64,000 bases of DNA from Gemmatimonadota bacterium (lineage in GTDB: Bacteria; Gemmatimonadota; Gemmatimonadetes; Longimicrobiales; Gaopeijiaceae), in assembly GCA_021295835.1 (NCBI GenBank), contig JAGWBP010000019.1, positions 17,290-81,289 of the forward strand. The letters run 5' to 3'. Every line of letters begins with the position of its first letter. Position 1 is the first letter of the stretch. Below, piece after piece: positions 50,491-59,202 of this stretch. The position numbers were made by a program, and so were the translations under genes. Under the pieces are notes generated by a model. The model did no database searches. It was not told the origin of the DNA and was given only the letters and a program-made list of their open reading frames with translations.

Positions 50491-50713
50491 CCTAGCGCAC
50501 CCACGGCGTTCGAGTGGCGCTGGATCGCCGCTGGACCACTTCGCTCGCCTGCCATACTGTAATGTATGCTTTACAATATGTAATCCATGATTTACAGTAT
50601 TGTAACGGTGGCTTCGCTCTGCGTTCCTCCTTGGGCCGGGTCGGTGGCTCGTGGTGCCCGGTTGTCCCCTTTACGCATTCCAGGGCCCCACAGTCGGCGC
50701 TATCCTGACCCGC
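50491..50713. promoter_or_regulatory. A/T-rich intergenic region with TGTAA/TTACA array
   Basis: The region between the kinase stop and the comM start is unusual for its A/T-rich core (50553-50605) in a high-GC genome. Within 50558-50605 there are TGTAA boxes at 50558, 50579 and 50601 and TTACA boxes at 50571 and 50592, giving two tandem TGTAA-N8-TTACA dyads 21 bases apart (about two helical turns) plus a half-site. This looks like a cooperative operator or an activator-bound promoter for the comM gene. No convincing gene occupies the space. Confidence 0.6.
50610..50636. repeat. 27-base dispersed repeat, copy 2
   Basis: GGCTTCGCTCTGCGTT then CCTCCTTGGGC, matching 34652-34678 at 25 of 27 positions. 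It directly follows the TGTAA/TTACA array. Confidence 0.5.
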
Positions 50714-52312
50714 ATGCTATCCGTCGTGACTTCCTTCTGGGTACACGGAGTGGAGGGCCAGCTCGTCAGGGTCGAGGTCAGCGTGCGGACTGGGTTGCCC
50801 ATATTCACCGTTGTGGGCCTCCCAGCCGGGGCGGTACGGGAAGGGAAGGAGAGGGTCTTCGCGGCGTTGGCCCAGAGCGGGATGGCGCTCCCACCTCGCC
50901 GAATCACCGTGAATCTGGCGCCGGCCGACCTCCCCAAGTCCGGTTCGGGGCTGGACCTGCCGGTGGCGGTTGCGCTCCTGGCCGCGTTGGGGCATGTCCC
51001 AGCGGCAGCCGTCGAGAGGTGCGGCTTCGTCGGGGAGCTCGGCCTCGACGCCTCGATTCGACCTGTCCGGGGCGCGATCGCCCTGGCGATGTGTTGTCGA
51101 GCCCACGGAGGCGGAAGGCTGTACGTGCCGTGGGACAACGCCGCCGAGGCCGCCGCTGTGCCGGGGGTCGAGGTGGTGGGGATCAGGACCGTCGAGGAGG
51201 TCGTGGGGCTGCTGCGAGGAGAGATCGACCCGGCACCCCCGCCGACTCCGCCGACCGTGAGGGCCGCGGGCAACGGTCGCGATCTCGGCGACATTCGCGG
51301 TCAGGAGCTCGCCAAGAGGGCGCTGCTCATCGCGGCAGCGGGAGGCCATAGTCTGCTCATGTCCGGCCCGCCGGGGGCCGGGAAGACGATGCTGGCGGCG
51401 CGCCTCGCGGGGATTCTGCCGCCGCTCGCCGAGGCGGAGTCGCTGGAGGTCACGCGCGTGCACTCCGTCGCGGGTCTTACCAGCCGAGAGGAGCCCGTCA
51501 AGTTCGAAAGGCCCTTTCGCGCTCCGCACCACACTATCTCCGCCGGGGGACTCGTGGGAGGGGGCAATCCGCCACGCCCGGGCGAGATCAGCCTCGCCCA
51601 CCTCGGCGTCCTCTTCCTCGACGAGCTGGCCGAGTTCAAGCGGAGCGTCCTCGACACCCTTCGCCAGCCCATGGAAAGCGGCCGCGTCAGCGTCTCGCGG
51701 GTGGGGCACACCGTCAACTTCCCGGCGCGCTTTCAATTCGTGGGTGCCATGAATCCCTGCCCCTGCGGCCAGGGCGGCGACGACTGCACCTGCTCCGACC
51801 GCGACATCGCCAGGTATCGATCCCGCATCTCCGGCCCGCTCCTCGATCGCATCGACCTGCAGCTTGCGATAGGCCAGGTGGGGTGGGGCGACCTGAACTC
51901 GCCGGGCCGCCCCGATGGGCTCGACTCGGCGGCGGCCCAGAAGCGCGTTGTCCGGGCCAGGCGGCGCCAACGGCAGCGCTTCGGCACCGACGACGGGGTC
52001 AACGCCCTGATGCCCGCCCGCAGGGTGATAAGCGACTGCACCCTGACCGAGACGGGAGAGAAGCTGCTGGAGAGCGCGGTGGCGACCTACGGGCTCTCGG
52101 CGCGCGCCGTTCACCGGACGCTCCGCGTCGCGCTGACGATCGCCGACCTCGAGGATCGCAGTGGGCTGGGAGAGCTGGAGATCGCCGAGGCGCTACGCCT
52201 GAGGGTGGGGGTGCCGACGCTGCGCGCAGCGACTCGCGCACACCTCTCGGCGGGCGCTGCGGTCCACGACCCCGCCACCGCCCCCTTGTTTCCCGCAACC
52301 CCAACGCATTAG
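50714..52312 (+). CDS. comM: YifB/ComM-family Mg-chelatase-like AAA+ ATPase
   Basis: A 532-residue hexameric helicase-like ATPase; ComM promotes branch migration during integration of incoming DNA. It has an N-terminal ChlI-like domain (VEVSVRTGLPIFTVVGLP), AAA+ core with Walker A GPPGAGKTMLAARLAG near residue 220 and Walker B LGVLFLDELAEF, the Cys cluster MNPCPCGQGGDDCTC, and the C-terminal sensor-2 region. An ATG at 50714 (MLSVVTSFWVHGVEG) matches the usual N-terminus. It lies downstream of the TGTAA/TTACA array, which may control it. Confidence 0.93.
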   Translation: MLSVVTSFWVHGVEGQLVRVEVSVRTGLPIFTVVGLPAGAVREGKERVFAALAQSGMALPPRRITVNLAPADLPKSGSGLDLPVAVALLAALGHVPAAAVERCGFVGELGLDASIRPVRGAIALAMCCRAHGGGRLYVPWDNAAEAAAVPGVEVVGIRTVEEVVGLLRGEIDPAPPPTPPTVRAAGNGRDLGDIRGQELAKRALLIAAAGGHSLLMSGPPGAGKTMLAARLAGILPPLAEAESLEVTRVHSVAGLTSREEPVKFERPFRAPHHTISAGGLVGGGNPPRPGEISLAHLGVLFLDELAEFKRSVLDTLRQPMESGRVSVSRVGHTVNFPARFQFVGAMNPCPCGQGGDDCTCSDRDIARYRSRISGPLLDRIDLQLAIGQVGWGDLNSPGRPDGLDSAAAQKRVVRARRRQRQRFGTDDGVNALMPARRVISDCTLTETGEKLLESAVATYGLSARAVHRTLRVALTIADLEDRSGLGELEIAEALRLRVGVPTLRAATRAHLSAGAAVHDPATAPLFPATPTH

Positions 52313-52366
52313 GGTCAGCGATGGCACGCCGTGCCCGGAGCGAGACTTGGCGGAGGGATTCGCGTC

Positions 52367-53527
52367 ATGGGACACTACATGGACTACGCCGCGACCTCGG
52401 CGGTTCGCCCCCCGGTGGTGGCGGATGCGGTGGCCGGTTTTCTGCGCGGAGTGGGGTGCACTCCCGGACGCGGGGGGCACTCGGGGGCGCTGGCGGCCGC
52501 TCGCCTCGCGCTGCGCTGCCGACGGGCGGTCTCGCGGGTGATGGGTCTCCCGGGGGATCCTGGTCGCATCGCCTTCACCCAGAACGCCACGCACGCCCTG
52601 AACGCGGCTCTCTGGGGTCTCCTCGACGAGGGCGACACCCTGGCCGTCTCGCAGTACGACCACAACGCGGTGCTGAGGCCTGCGGACTTCCTCGCCCGGG
52701 AGCGCGGCGTGCACCTCCGCGTGCTCTCGGGAGCGCCGGACGGCGCAGTGGATCTAAACGAGGCGGCCCGGCTGCTCGACGGTGCGCGCATGCTCGCCGT
52801 GAATGCGGCCTCGAATGTGCTTGGCACCGTGGCTCCGCTCGGCGCCCTCTCCGCGATCGCCCACGAGGCAGGTGCCGTCGTGCTTGTGGACGCCGCGCAG
52901 TCCGCGGGGCATGTGAGCGCCAGTCCGGTGGCGGAGGGCGCGGATGTCGTCGCCTTCACCGGGCACAAGGCTCTCCTCGGTCCTCAGGGGACGGGGGGCC
53001 TCTGGGTCCGCGAGGGGCTGGAGCTCCGCTCGCTCCTCCTCGGGGGGACGGGCGGGGACTCGCGCAGCCGAAGGATGCCGGCCGCCATGCCCGATCGTCT
53101 CGAGGCCGGTACGGGGAACACCCCAGGGCTTGCCGGACTCATGGCTGGCTGCAACTTCGTGCTCGACCAGGGCGTCGAGGCGCTGCACGCCCGCGAGATG
53201 GCTCTGAAGGCGCGTCTCCGCGAAGGGCTGCTGGCGATTGGGGGACTACGGGTACTCTCGCCACCTGCCCCGGATGGAGTGCCCCTGGTCACGGTGGCGG
53301 CCGAGGGCGTCGACGCGGCGTCGCTGGCCGGGTCGCTCGATCGCGACTTCGGAATCCACACGCGCGCCGGTCTGCACTGTGCCCCCGAGGTGCATCGCAT
53401 CCTCGGGACGCTCGAGGAGGGGGCGGTTCGCTTCTCCCTCGGGTGGGCGTCGACGGCGGAGGACGTGGAGGCGGCGGTCGAGGCGGTGGATTCGCTGCTC
53501 AGTCCCGCCGCCGTGCCTGTCGGGTAG
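52367..53527 (+). CDS. cysteine desulfurase-like class V aminotransferase
   Basis: A 386-residue PLP enzyme of the NifS/SufS superfamily, which typically moves sulfur from cysteine for Fe-S or thiolation pathways. The N-terminal MDYAATSAVRPPVV, ASNVLGTVAPL, DAAQSAGH and the PLP lysine in FTGHKALLGPQGTGG are in order. The late RAGLHCAPEVHRILG carries the Cys expected for persulfide formation. ATG 52367 follows GGAGGG by nine bases. It is close to the SufS-like subgroup (class V aminotransferase), but no suf/isc partners lie nearby, so the physiological acceptor is unknown. Confidence 0.88.
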   Translation: MGHYMDYAATSAVRPPVVADAVAGFLRGVGCTPGRGGHSGALAAARLALRCRRAVSRVMGLPGDPGRIAFTQNATHALNAALWGLLDEGDTLAVSQYDHNAVLRPADFLARERGVHLRVLSGAPDGAVDLNEAARLLDGARMLAVNAASNVLGTVAPLGALSAIAHEAGAVVLVDAAQSAGHVSASPVAEGADVVAFTGHKALLGPQGTGGLWVREGLELRSLLLGGTGGDSRSRRMPAAMPDRLEAGTGNTPGLAGLMAGCNFVLDQGVEALHAREMALKARLREGLLAIGGLRVLSPPAPDGVPLVTVAAEGVDAASLAGSLDRDFGIHTRAGLHCAPEVHRILGTLEEGAVRFSLGWASTAEDVEAAVEAVDSLLSPAAVPVG

Positions 53528-53602
53528 GCGAGCGAAGCGGTCCAGCGCGGATGCGGCGCTGCTCCTGCCGTGGGAGACCGGCCGTAGGATAGGGGGCGAG
53601 AC

Positions 53603-54961
53603 GTGGCGCGAATCCTGATCATCGACGACGAGCCGTCTATAGGAGACGCGCTGAGGCAGCTCTTCGAATACGAGGGCCACAAGGTGCATGTCGCGGTGAA
53701 CGGCCCCGGCGGGCTGGTCGACTACCCCGACTTCCGGCCCGACGTCACCCTGCTCGACGTCAAGCTCCCGAAGATGGACGGGATCGAGGTCCTGCAGAGG
53801 ATTCGGGCGGAGGATCCGGGCGCAGTCGTGGTCATGATCTCCGGCCACGGCACGATCGGGACCGCCGTCCAGGCGACCCGCGAGGGTGCCTTCGACTTCC
53901 TGGAGAAGCCGCTCGACACCGATCGCCTCCTGGTCACCCTCAGGAATGCGCTCGCGGTTCGAGGGCTCTCCGAGAGAGTGGAGAGGCTCGCGCACGAGAT
54001 CGAGGTCCGGCACGGCATGGTCGGCGGTTCGCATGCGATCGGGCGCGTGCTCGAGAAGGTCGAGCGCGTGGCCGCCACCGACGCACCGGTCCTGATTACG
54101 GGCGAGAACGGCACCGGCAAGGAGCTGACGGCCCGCGCGCTCCACCGCCGCTCGCCCCGGGAGTCCGGCCCCTTCGTGGAGGTCAACTGCGCGGCGATCC
54201 CATCGGAGCTGATCGAGAGCGAGCTCTTCGGCCACAGGAAGGGGTCCTTCACCGGTGCGGTATCCGACCGCACGGGGAAGTTCGAGCAGGCCGACAGCGG
54301 CACTCTCTTCCTGGACGAGGTCGGGGACATGTCGAGCCGGGCGCAGGCAAAGGTGCTGAGGGCGCTCCAGGGCGGCGACATCACCCCGGTCGGAGGGGCC
54401 AGGTCGGTGAACGTCGATGTGCGGGTCGTCGCCGCCACCAACAAGGACCTGCCCGCCGAGATCGAGAAGGGCGCCTTTCGGGAGGATCTGCTGCACCGCC
54501 TCAACATGGTGACGATCCACGTGCCGCCGCTCAGGGACAGGGCCGGCGACATCCGGATGCTCGTCCGCCACTTCGCCGAGCTCGCCCCGGCCTCCTACGG
54601 AGCTCCGCCCCGGGAGTTCAGCGACGAGGCGCTTGCGGCGCTCGAAGCGTCGGAGTGGCCGGGCAATGTGCGTCAGCTCAAGAACGCGGTGGCCCGCCTG
54701 ATGATTCTCAGCGCCGGGGATACGGTCGGGCGGCGCGACGTAGTCGAGCTCGTCCAGCAGGGCGCGGAGGATGACGGAATGCCAGCGGACGTCATGGCGT
54801 TCGAGACGCTGCACGAGTTCAAGGAGGCGGCCGAGAAGACGTTCATATCCGGGAAGCTCCGCGAGTCCGGCTGGAATGTCTCGGAGGCGGCGAGGCGGAT
54901 GGGGATGCCACGGTCGAACCTCTACAAGAAGATCGAGCGGCACGGCCTGGAGAGGGAGTGA
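53603..54961 (+). CDS. NtrC-type sigma-54 response regulator
   Basis: A 452-residue response regulator: receiver domain (residues 1-120, IIDDEPSIGD; phospho-acceptor D52 in LLDVKLPKMDG), central AAA+ domain with Walker A GENGTGKE, the sigma-54 loop ELFGHRKGSFTGAVSD and FLDEVGDMS, and a C-terminal Fis-type helix-turn-helix (NVSEAARRMGMPRSNLYKKI). GTG start with AGGGGGCGAG just before. It presumably acts with sigma-54 on envelope or nitrogen-type genes and is phosphorylated by the NtrY-like kinase three genes upstream. Confidence 0.95.
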   Translation: MARILIIDDEPSIGDALRQLFEYEGHKVHVAVNGPGGLVDYPDFRPDVTLLDVKLPKMDGIEVLQRIRAEDPGAVVVMISGHGTIGTAVQATREGAFDFLEKPLDTDRLLVTLRNALAVRGLSERVERLAHEIEVRHGMVGGSHAIGRVLEKVERVAATDAPVLITGENGTGKELTARALHRRSPRESGPFVEVNCAAIPSELIESELFGHRKGSFTGAVSDRTGKFEQADSGTLFLDEVGDMSSRAQAKVLRALQGGDITPVGGARSVNVDVRVVAATNKDLPAEIEKGAFREDLLHRLNMVTIHVPPLRDRAGDIRMLVRHFAELAPASYGAPPREFSDEALAALEASEWPGNVRQLKNAVARLMILSAGDTVGRRDVVELVQQGAEDDGMPADVMAFETLHEFKEAAEKTFISGKLRESGWNVSEAARRMGMPRSNLYKKIERHGLERE

Positions 54962-54973
54962 ACGGGGACCGCG

Positions 54974-55828
54974 ATGCGTAGCCAAGGGCAAACGTCGATC
55001 GACGATTGCCTCGGGCAGTACCTGCGCGAGATCAGCCGCTTCCCGCTGCTCGGCCGCGCCGAGGAGGCTCGCCTCGCCAGGGGGATCCGTCGGGGGGAGG
55101 AGGACGCGCTGGACAAGCTGGTGCGCTCGAATCTCCGCTTCGTGGTGATGGTTTCGAAGCGCTACCGGAATCAGGGCGTCCCCCTCTCCGACCTCATCAA
55201 CGAGGGCAATCTGGGGCTGATGAGGGCCGCCCGGAAGTTCGACGAGACCAAGGGCACCAAGTTCATGAGCTACGCCGTCTGGTGGATCAGGCAGGCGATT
55301 CTGAAGGCTCTGGCCGATCAGGGGCACATCGTCCGGATTCCGCTGAACCGCGCCGGATCCGTGTACAGAATCGGCAGGCGGGTATCGGCGCTGGTCCAGG
55401 AGCTGGGAAGGGAGCCGGGGTTGATGGAGATCGCCGAGACGCTGGATCTCGCCCCGGCTGAGGTCGAGAGGGCGCGGGCAATTGTCAGCGAGCACGTCTC
55501 TCTGGACTCGCCGGTGACGCCCGGCGAGGACGACCGCCTTGTGGATCGCCTGCCGGACCGGGTATCGCCGGAGCCCGACGCGGCGGTGTTGGAGAAGGAG
55601 CTGGCACGTGTCCTGGATCGGGTGCTCTCGACACTTGGGCCCCGCGAGGCGGTGGTGCTCCGGAAGTACTACGGACTCGACGGCCGGCCCCCCAAGTCGC
55701 TCGAGGAGATAGGCAGCGGCATGGGCGTGACCAGGGAGCGGGCCCGCCAGATCAAGGAGCGAGCGCTCACGCGGATCCGGCTCGACTCGTGGTCCGGGGC
55801 CCTGGCGACCTACGCCTCCGACTGGTAG
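54974..55828 (+). CDS. RpoD-family (group 2) sigma factor
   Basis: A 284-residue sigma-70 protein with regions 1.2 (TSIDDCLGQYLREISRFPLL), 2 (LVRSNLRFVVMVSKRY, LINEGNLGLMRAARKFD, FMSYAVWWIRQAI), 3 (REPGLMEIAETL) and 4 (LGPREAVVLRKYYGLDG, LEEIGSGMGVTRERARQIKERAL). It lacks the long N-terminal region 1.1 and insert of a primary sigma factor, so it is a short RpoD/RpoS-like alternative. It begins 12 bases after the regulator and may be cotranscribed with it. Confidence 0.92.
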   Translation: MRSQGQTSIDDCLGQYLREISRFPLLGRAEEARLARGIRRGEEDALDKLVRSNLRFVVMVSKRYRNQGVPLSDLINEGNLGLMRAARKFDETKGTKFMSYAVWWIRQAILKALADQGHIVRIPLNRAGSVYRIGRRVSALVQELGREPGLMEIAETLDLAPAEVERARAIVSEHVSLDSPVTPGEDDRLVDRLPDRVSPEPDAAVLEKELARVLDRVLSTLGPREAVVLRKYYGLDGRPPKSLEEIGSGMGVTRERARQIKERALTRIRLDSWSGALATYASDW

Positions 55829-56045
55829 GGTGGGTGCTCCTTCCCGGATCGCGTGCCGCGCCTGACCGAACATGATCCGAAAGAGGACATTTCTACTGGC
55901 GTACGACTAGCGGTTCCTCCCCCCCCCCCACCCCTTGCGCCCCTATCTTCTTTCCGGTAGCGTCCGAGGCTGTACGCACTTCGCCGGGGCCACCCCTGCG
56001 GCGGAGAGGTTCTCAACGCGACACCGGTGTGAGTCCGACGACGCT
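55829..56045. promoter_or_regulatory. rplM-rpsI leader region
   Basis: About 217 bases before the ribosomal operon. It contains a run of eleven C residues (55919-55929), a likely spot for sequencing error. TTGCGC at 55935 and TATCTTCTTT at 55944 are possible promoter-like fragments. No clear Shine-Dalgarno precedes the rplM GTG, and a structured leader for ribosomal-protein control is possible, but I cannot define one. Confidence 0.4.
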
Positions 56046-56477
56046 GTGAACGCAACCATTACGCCCGGCCTAGCCGACATCGAGCGGGACTGGTGGGTCG
56101 TAGATGCCGAGGGGAAGCCGCTCGGCAGACTCGCAACCCAGGTCGCGGTGTACCTGCGCGGCAAGCACAAGCCGTACTTCACGCCGCACCTCGACACCGG
56201 CGACCATGTAGTCGTCGTCAATGCCTCGAAGGTCGCCCTGACGGGCCGCAAGGCCGACCAGAAGACGTACTTCCGCCACTCGGGCTACATGGGCGGGGAC
56301 AGGCACATCCCCTTCAGGACCATGCTGGAGCGCTTTCCGGAGAGGGTGATCGAGCTCGCGGTGCGGGGCATGCTGCCGAAGAACAAGCTGGGTAGGGCGA
56401 CGCGCCGCAAGCTGCGGGTCTACCCGGGGCCGTCGCACCCGCACCGGGGCCAGAACCCGAGCGCTCTCGAGATATGA
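56046..56477 (+). CDS. rplM: 50S ribosomal protein L13
   Basis: A 143-residue L13 of the large subunit. It shows WWVVDAEGKPLGRLATQVA, LRGKHKPYFTPHLDTGDHV and the C-terminal YPGPSHPHRGQNP. GTG 56046 gives the standard length; the frame is open further upstream, but that sequence has no L13 similarity. Its TGA overlaps the rpsI ATG (ATGA). Confidence 0.97.
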   Translation: MNATITPGLADIERDWWVVDAEGKPLGRLATQVAVYLRGKHKPYFTPHLDTGDHVVVVNASKVALTGRKADQKTYFRHSGYMGGDRHIPFRTMLERFPERVIELAVRGMLPKNKLGRATRRKLRVYPGPSHPHRGQNPSALEI

Positions 56478-56875
56478 GCAGCGGAGGAGAGGCGCCGATC
56501 CAGGCGGTGGGGCGCAGGAAGACGAGCGTCGCTCGCATCTTCGTACGGCCGGGCGCTGGCCGCTGGAAAATCAACGGCCGCAGCGCCGAGGACTACTTCC
56601 CACGCGCCACCCATCGGGCGAGGATCGCGGATCCGCTGACAGTCGCCGCCTCCGATGGGCGCTTCGATGTCGAGGCCCGGGTTCGGGGCGGGGGGCTTAC
56701 CGGCCAGGCCGATGCGATCCGCCTGGGGGTGGCGCGAGCCCTCCTCCTGCACGACGAGGAGCTTCGCCGGCCACTCCGTGAGGCCGGGATGCTCACGAGG
56801 GATTCGCGCGAGGTCGAGCGCAAGAAGCCGGGCAGACCCAAGGCGCGCAAGCGCTTCCAGTTCAGCAAGAGGTAG
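56474..56875 (+). CDS. rpsI: 30S ribosomal protein S9
   Basis: A 133-residue S9 ending in the conserved GRPKARKRFQFSKR, whose tail reaches the P-site tRNA. Further signatures are AVGRRKTSVARIFVRPG near the start and the GGLTGQADAIRLGVARAL block. It is coupled to rplM and 13 bases before rpsB, forming the first part of the ribosomal/translation operon. Confidence 0.97.
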   Translation: MSSGGEAPIQAVGRRKTSVARIFVRPGAGRWKINGRSAEDYFPRATHRARIADPLTVAASDGRFDVEARVRGGGLTGQADAIRLGVARALLLHDEELRRPLREAGMLTRDSREVERKKPGRPKARKRFQFSKR

Positions 56876-56888
56876 ATCTCCCGCCACC

Positions 56889-57803
56889 ATGACGATGCCT
56901 TCGCAGCAGGTCGAGCTGGGAGAGCTCCTGGACGCCGGCGTCCACTTCGGGCACCAGACCCGGCGCTGGAACCCCAAGATGAGTCCCTTCATCTTCGGGC
57001 AGCGCAACGGCATCCACATAATCGATCTGCGCAAGACCGTCGATCGGCTGATCCAGGCGTGCGAAGCGGTGCGCAGGGTCGTCCTGAGGGGCGAGAAGGT
57101 GCTCTTCCTCTCGACGAAGCGGCAGTTGCGCCAGGTGATAGAGGAGGAGGCGACACGCTGCGGCGCCCTCTACGTCACGGAGCGGTGGCTCGGCGGGATG
57201 CTCACCAACTTCCAGACGATACGGCGGCAGATTCGCAGGATGAAGGAGCTCGAGCGAGGCCAGGAGGAGAACGCGTACGAGTTCTACACCAAGAAGGAGC
57301 GCCTCCTGCTCGAGCGCGAGCGGATAAAGCTCGAGAAGTACTTCGCGGGAACGCGCGACATGGTGCGGCTGCCGGGCGCGATCTTCGTGGTCGACGCGAG
57401 GCGCGAGGTCATCGGCGTGCGCGAGGCCTACCGTCTGGGAATCCCGGTGATCGCGATCGCCGACACGAACGCCGACCCCTCGATGATCGACTACCCCATT
57501 CCCGGCAACGACGACGCCATCCGCTCGGTCAGCCTGATCGCGGGGCGGATCGCCGACGCCATCGACGTCGCCCGCCGCGAGGTCCCCGACGAGCAGCTGC
57601 GCCGCCAGGCCGATCTGGAGGCGACGACCTACTCGACCGAGACCGGCGAGAAGGCGGCCGACACGCGCACCTTCAGGCCGCGTCGGCGGAGGCGCCGTCC
57701 GCACCCGGAGGCGATCGCCCAGGTGCGCGCCACCGGGGAGGTCGAGGGGGTGCGCAAGACCGCGAACGGCGGCAAGGAGCCTCCGACCGCCGCCGCCGAG
57801 TGA
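56889..57803 (+). CDS. rpsB: 30S ribosomal protein S2
   Basis: A 304-residue S2. It has GVHFGHQTRRWNPKMSPFIF, the coiled-coil region around ENAYEFYTKKERLLLERERI, and PVIAIADTNADPSMIDYPIP. The tail after about residue 240 is longer than usual and Arg/Pro-rich (RPRRRRRRPHPEA), possibly an rRNA-binding extension. An ATG six bases downstream is an alternative start. Placed before tsf as in most bacteria. Confidence 0.97.
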   Translation: MTMPSQQVELGELLDAGVHFGHQTRRWNPKMSPFIFGQRNGIHIIDLRKTVDRLIQACEAVRRVVLRGEKVLFLSTKRQLRQVIEEEATRCGALYVTERWLGGMLTNFQTIRRQIRRMKELERGQEENAYEFYTKKERLLLERERIKLEKYFAGTRDMVRLPGAIFVVDARREVIGVREAYRLGIPVIAIADTNADPSMIDYPIPGNDDAIRSVSLIAGRIADAIDVARREVPDEQLRRQADLEATTYSTETGEKAADTRTFRPRRRRRRPHPEAIAQVRATGEVEGVRKTANGGKEPPTAAAE

Positions 57804-57810
57804 CCCCTTG

Positions 57811-58404
57811 ATGGCGATCAAGGCGGCGCTCGTCAAGGAGCTTCGCGACCGGACCGGCGCGGGGATGATGGAGTGCAAGAGGGCGCTGACCGAGACCGGT
57901 GCCGACATCGAGGCTGCCATCGACCTGCTCCGGAGCAAGGGCGAGGCCAAGGCGGCCAAGCGCGCCGCGAAGGCGGCCAATCAGGGCGTTGTAGCGAGCT
58001 ACATTCACCACGGTGGCCGGATCGGCGTCCTCGTGGAGCTGAACTGCGAGACCGACTTCGTGGCCAACACCGACGACTTCCGGGAGCTCGCGCGGGACCT
58101 CGCCATGCATGTGGCGGCGAGCGATCCGATCGCGGTCGAGTCGGGGGATGTGGATCCCGAGACGGTGGAGCGGGAGCGCAGAGTCTTTATCGAGCAGGTC
58201 GCCCGCGAGGGCAAGCCGGAGCACATCCGCGACCGCATTGTCGACGGGAAGCTCGCCAAGTTCTTCAGAGAGCGGGTGCTGCTGGACCAGCCGTTCGTCA
58301 GAGACCCGGACCGGAGCGTCGGCGAGCTCGTCACGGAGGTCTCGGCGCGCACCGGCGAGAAGATCAGGGTTGGGCGCTTCTCGAGGTTTCAGGTCGGCGG
58401 GTAG
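57811..58404 (+). CDS. tsf: elongation factor Ts
   Basis: A 197-residue EF-Ts, the nucleotide-exchange factor for EF-Tu, in the short form also seen in Actinobacteria and Thermus. Signatures are LRDRTGAGMMECKRALTE, VELNCETDFVANT and the C-terminal TGEKIRVGRFSRF. ATG 57811 is preferred over a TTG one codon earlier. Classical rpsB-tsf-pyrH-frr order. Confidence 0.96.
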   Translation: MAIKAALVKELRDRTGAGMMECKRALTETGADIEAAIDLLRSKGEAKAAKRAAKAANQGVVASYIHHGGRIGVLVELNCETDFVANTDDFRELARDLAMHVAASDPIAVESGDVDPETVERERRVFIEQVAREGKPEHIRDRIVDGKLAKFFRERVLLDQPFVRDPDRSVGELVTEVSARTGEKIRVGRFSRFQVGG

Positions 58405-58415
58405 CGCTGCAGCCC

Positions 58416-59156
58416 GTGGACGAGCCACCCACGGCATTCGAGCGGCGGAGCTCGGGCTACGGGCGGGTCCTCCTCAAGATCTCGGGCGAGGCTCTCGCAG
58501 GCGGGCACGGAATCGGGATCGATCCGGCAGTTGTGGACGAGATCACCGACGAGCTCCGGGAGATCCATGACCTTGGCGTCTCGCTGGGACTGGTGATCGG
58601 AGGCGGAAACATCGTCCGGGGCGCGATCGCGAGCCGGGAGGGAATGGACCGCGTGGCCGCCGACTACATGGGCATGCTCGCCACGATAATGAATGCGCTG
58701 GCCGTACAGGACCTGCTCGAGAGAAAGAGCGTCGAAACCAGGGTGATGACGGCGATCCGGATGCCGCAGCTTGCCGAGCCGTACATTCGCCGCCGTGCCG
58801 TGCGCCACCTGGAGAAGGGCAGAATCGTGCTCTTCGCCGGCGGGACGGGTAGTCCGTACTTCTCGACCGACACGGCCGCGGCGCTGCGCGCGATCGAGAT
58901 GGGCGCCGATGTCGTGATCAAGGCCACCAAGGTGCGGGGAGTCTACTCGGCCGACCCGGCGAGCGACCCGGACGCCGAGTTCATCCCGGACATCTCCTTC
59001 CGGGAGGTCGTTGCCCGCGACCTGCGGGTGATGGACGGGGCGGCGGTCTCGCTTTGTCGCGAGAACGACCTTCCGATTATCGTTCTGAGTCTCGACGATC
59101 GAGGGGCGGTGCGGCGGGCGGTTGGCGGCGTGCAGGTAGGGACGCTGGTGTCGTGA
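58416..59156 (+). CDS. pyrH: UMP kinase
   Basis: A 246-residue hexameric bacterial UMP kinase (UMP to UDP). It shows VLLKISGEALAG, GLVIGGGNIVRG, MLATIMNALAVQDLLE, the substrate loop FAGGTGSPYFSTDTAAALRA and KATKVRGVYSADP. GTG 58416 begins 11 bases after tsf; about 15 polar residues precede the first strand. Confidence 0.96.
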   Translation: MDEPPTAFERRSSGYGRVLLKISGEALAGGHGIGIDPAVVDEITDELREIHDLGVSLGLVIGGGNIVRGAIASREGMDRVAADYMGMLATIMNALAVQDLLERKSVETRVMTAIRMPQLAEPYIRRRAVRHLEKGRIVLFAGGTGSPYFSTDTAAALRAIEMGADVVIKATKVRGVYSADPASDPDAEFIPDISFREVVARDLRVMDGAAVSLCRENDLPIIVLSLDDRGAVRRAVGGVQVGTLVS

Positions 59157-59202
59157 CCGTGCGCCAGCTCCGAAACGGTGCCGGTCGAAGCGGGAGGAGC
59201 AG

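Noticed and set aside
53603..54961. Naming the regulator ntrC and the system nitrogen control
   Set aside because: NtrC-type domains are shared by many sigma-54 regulators; no glnA, glnB or amtB is in the window.
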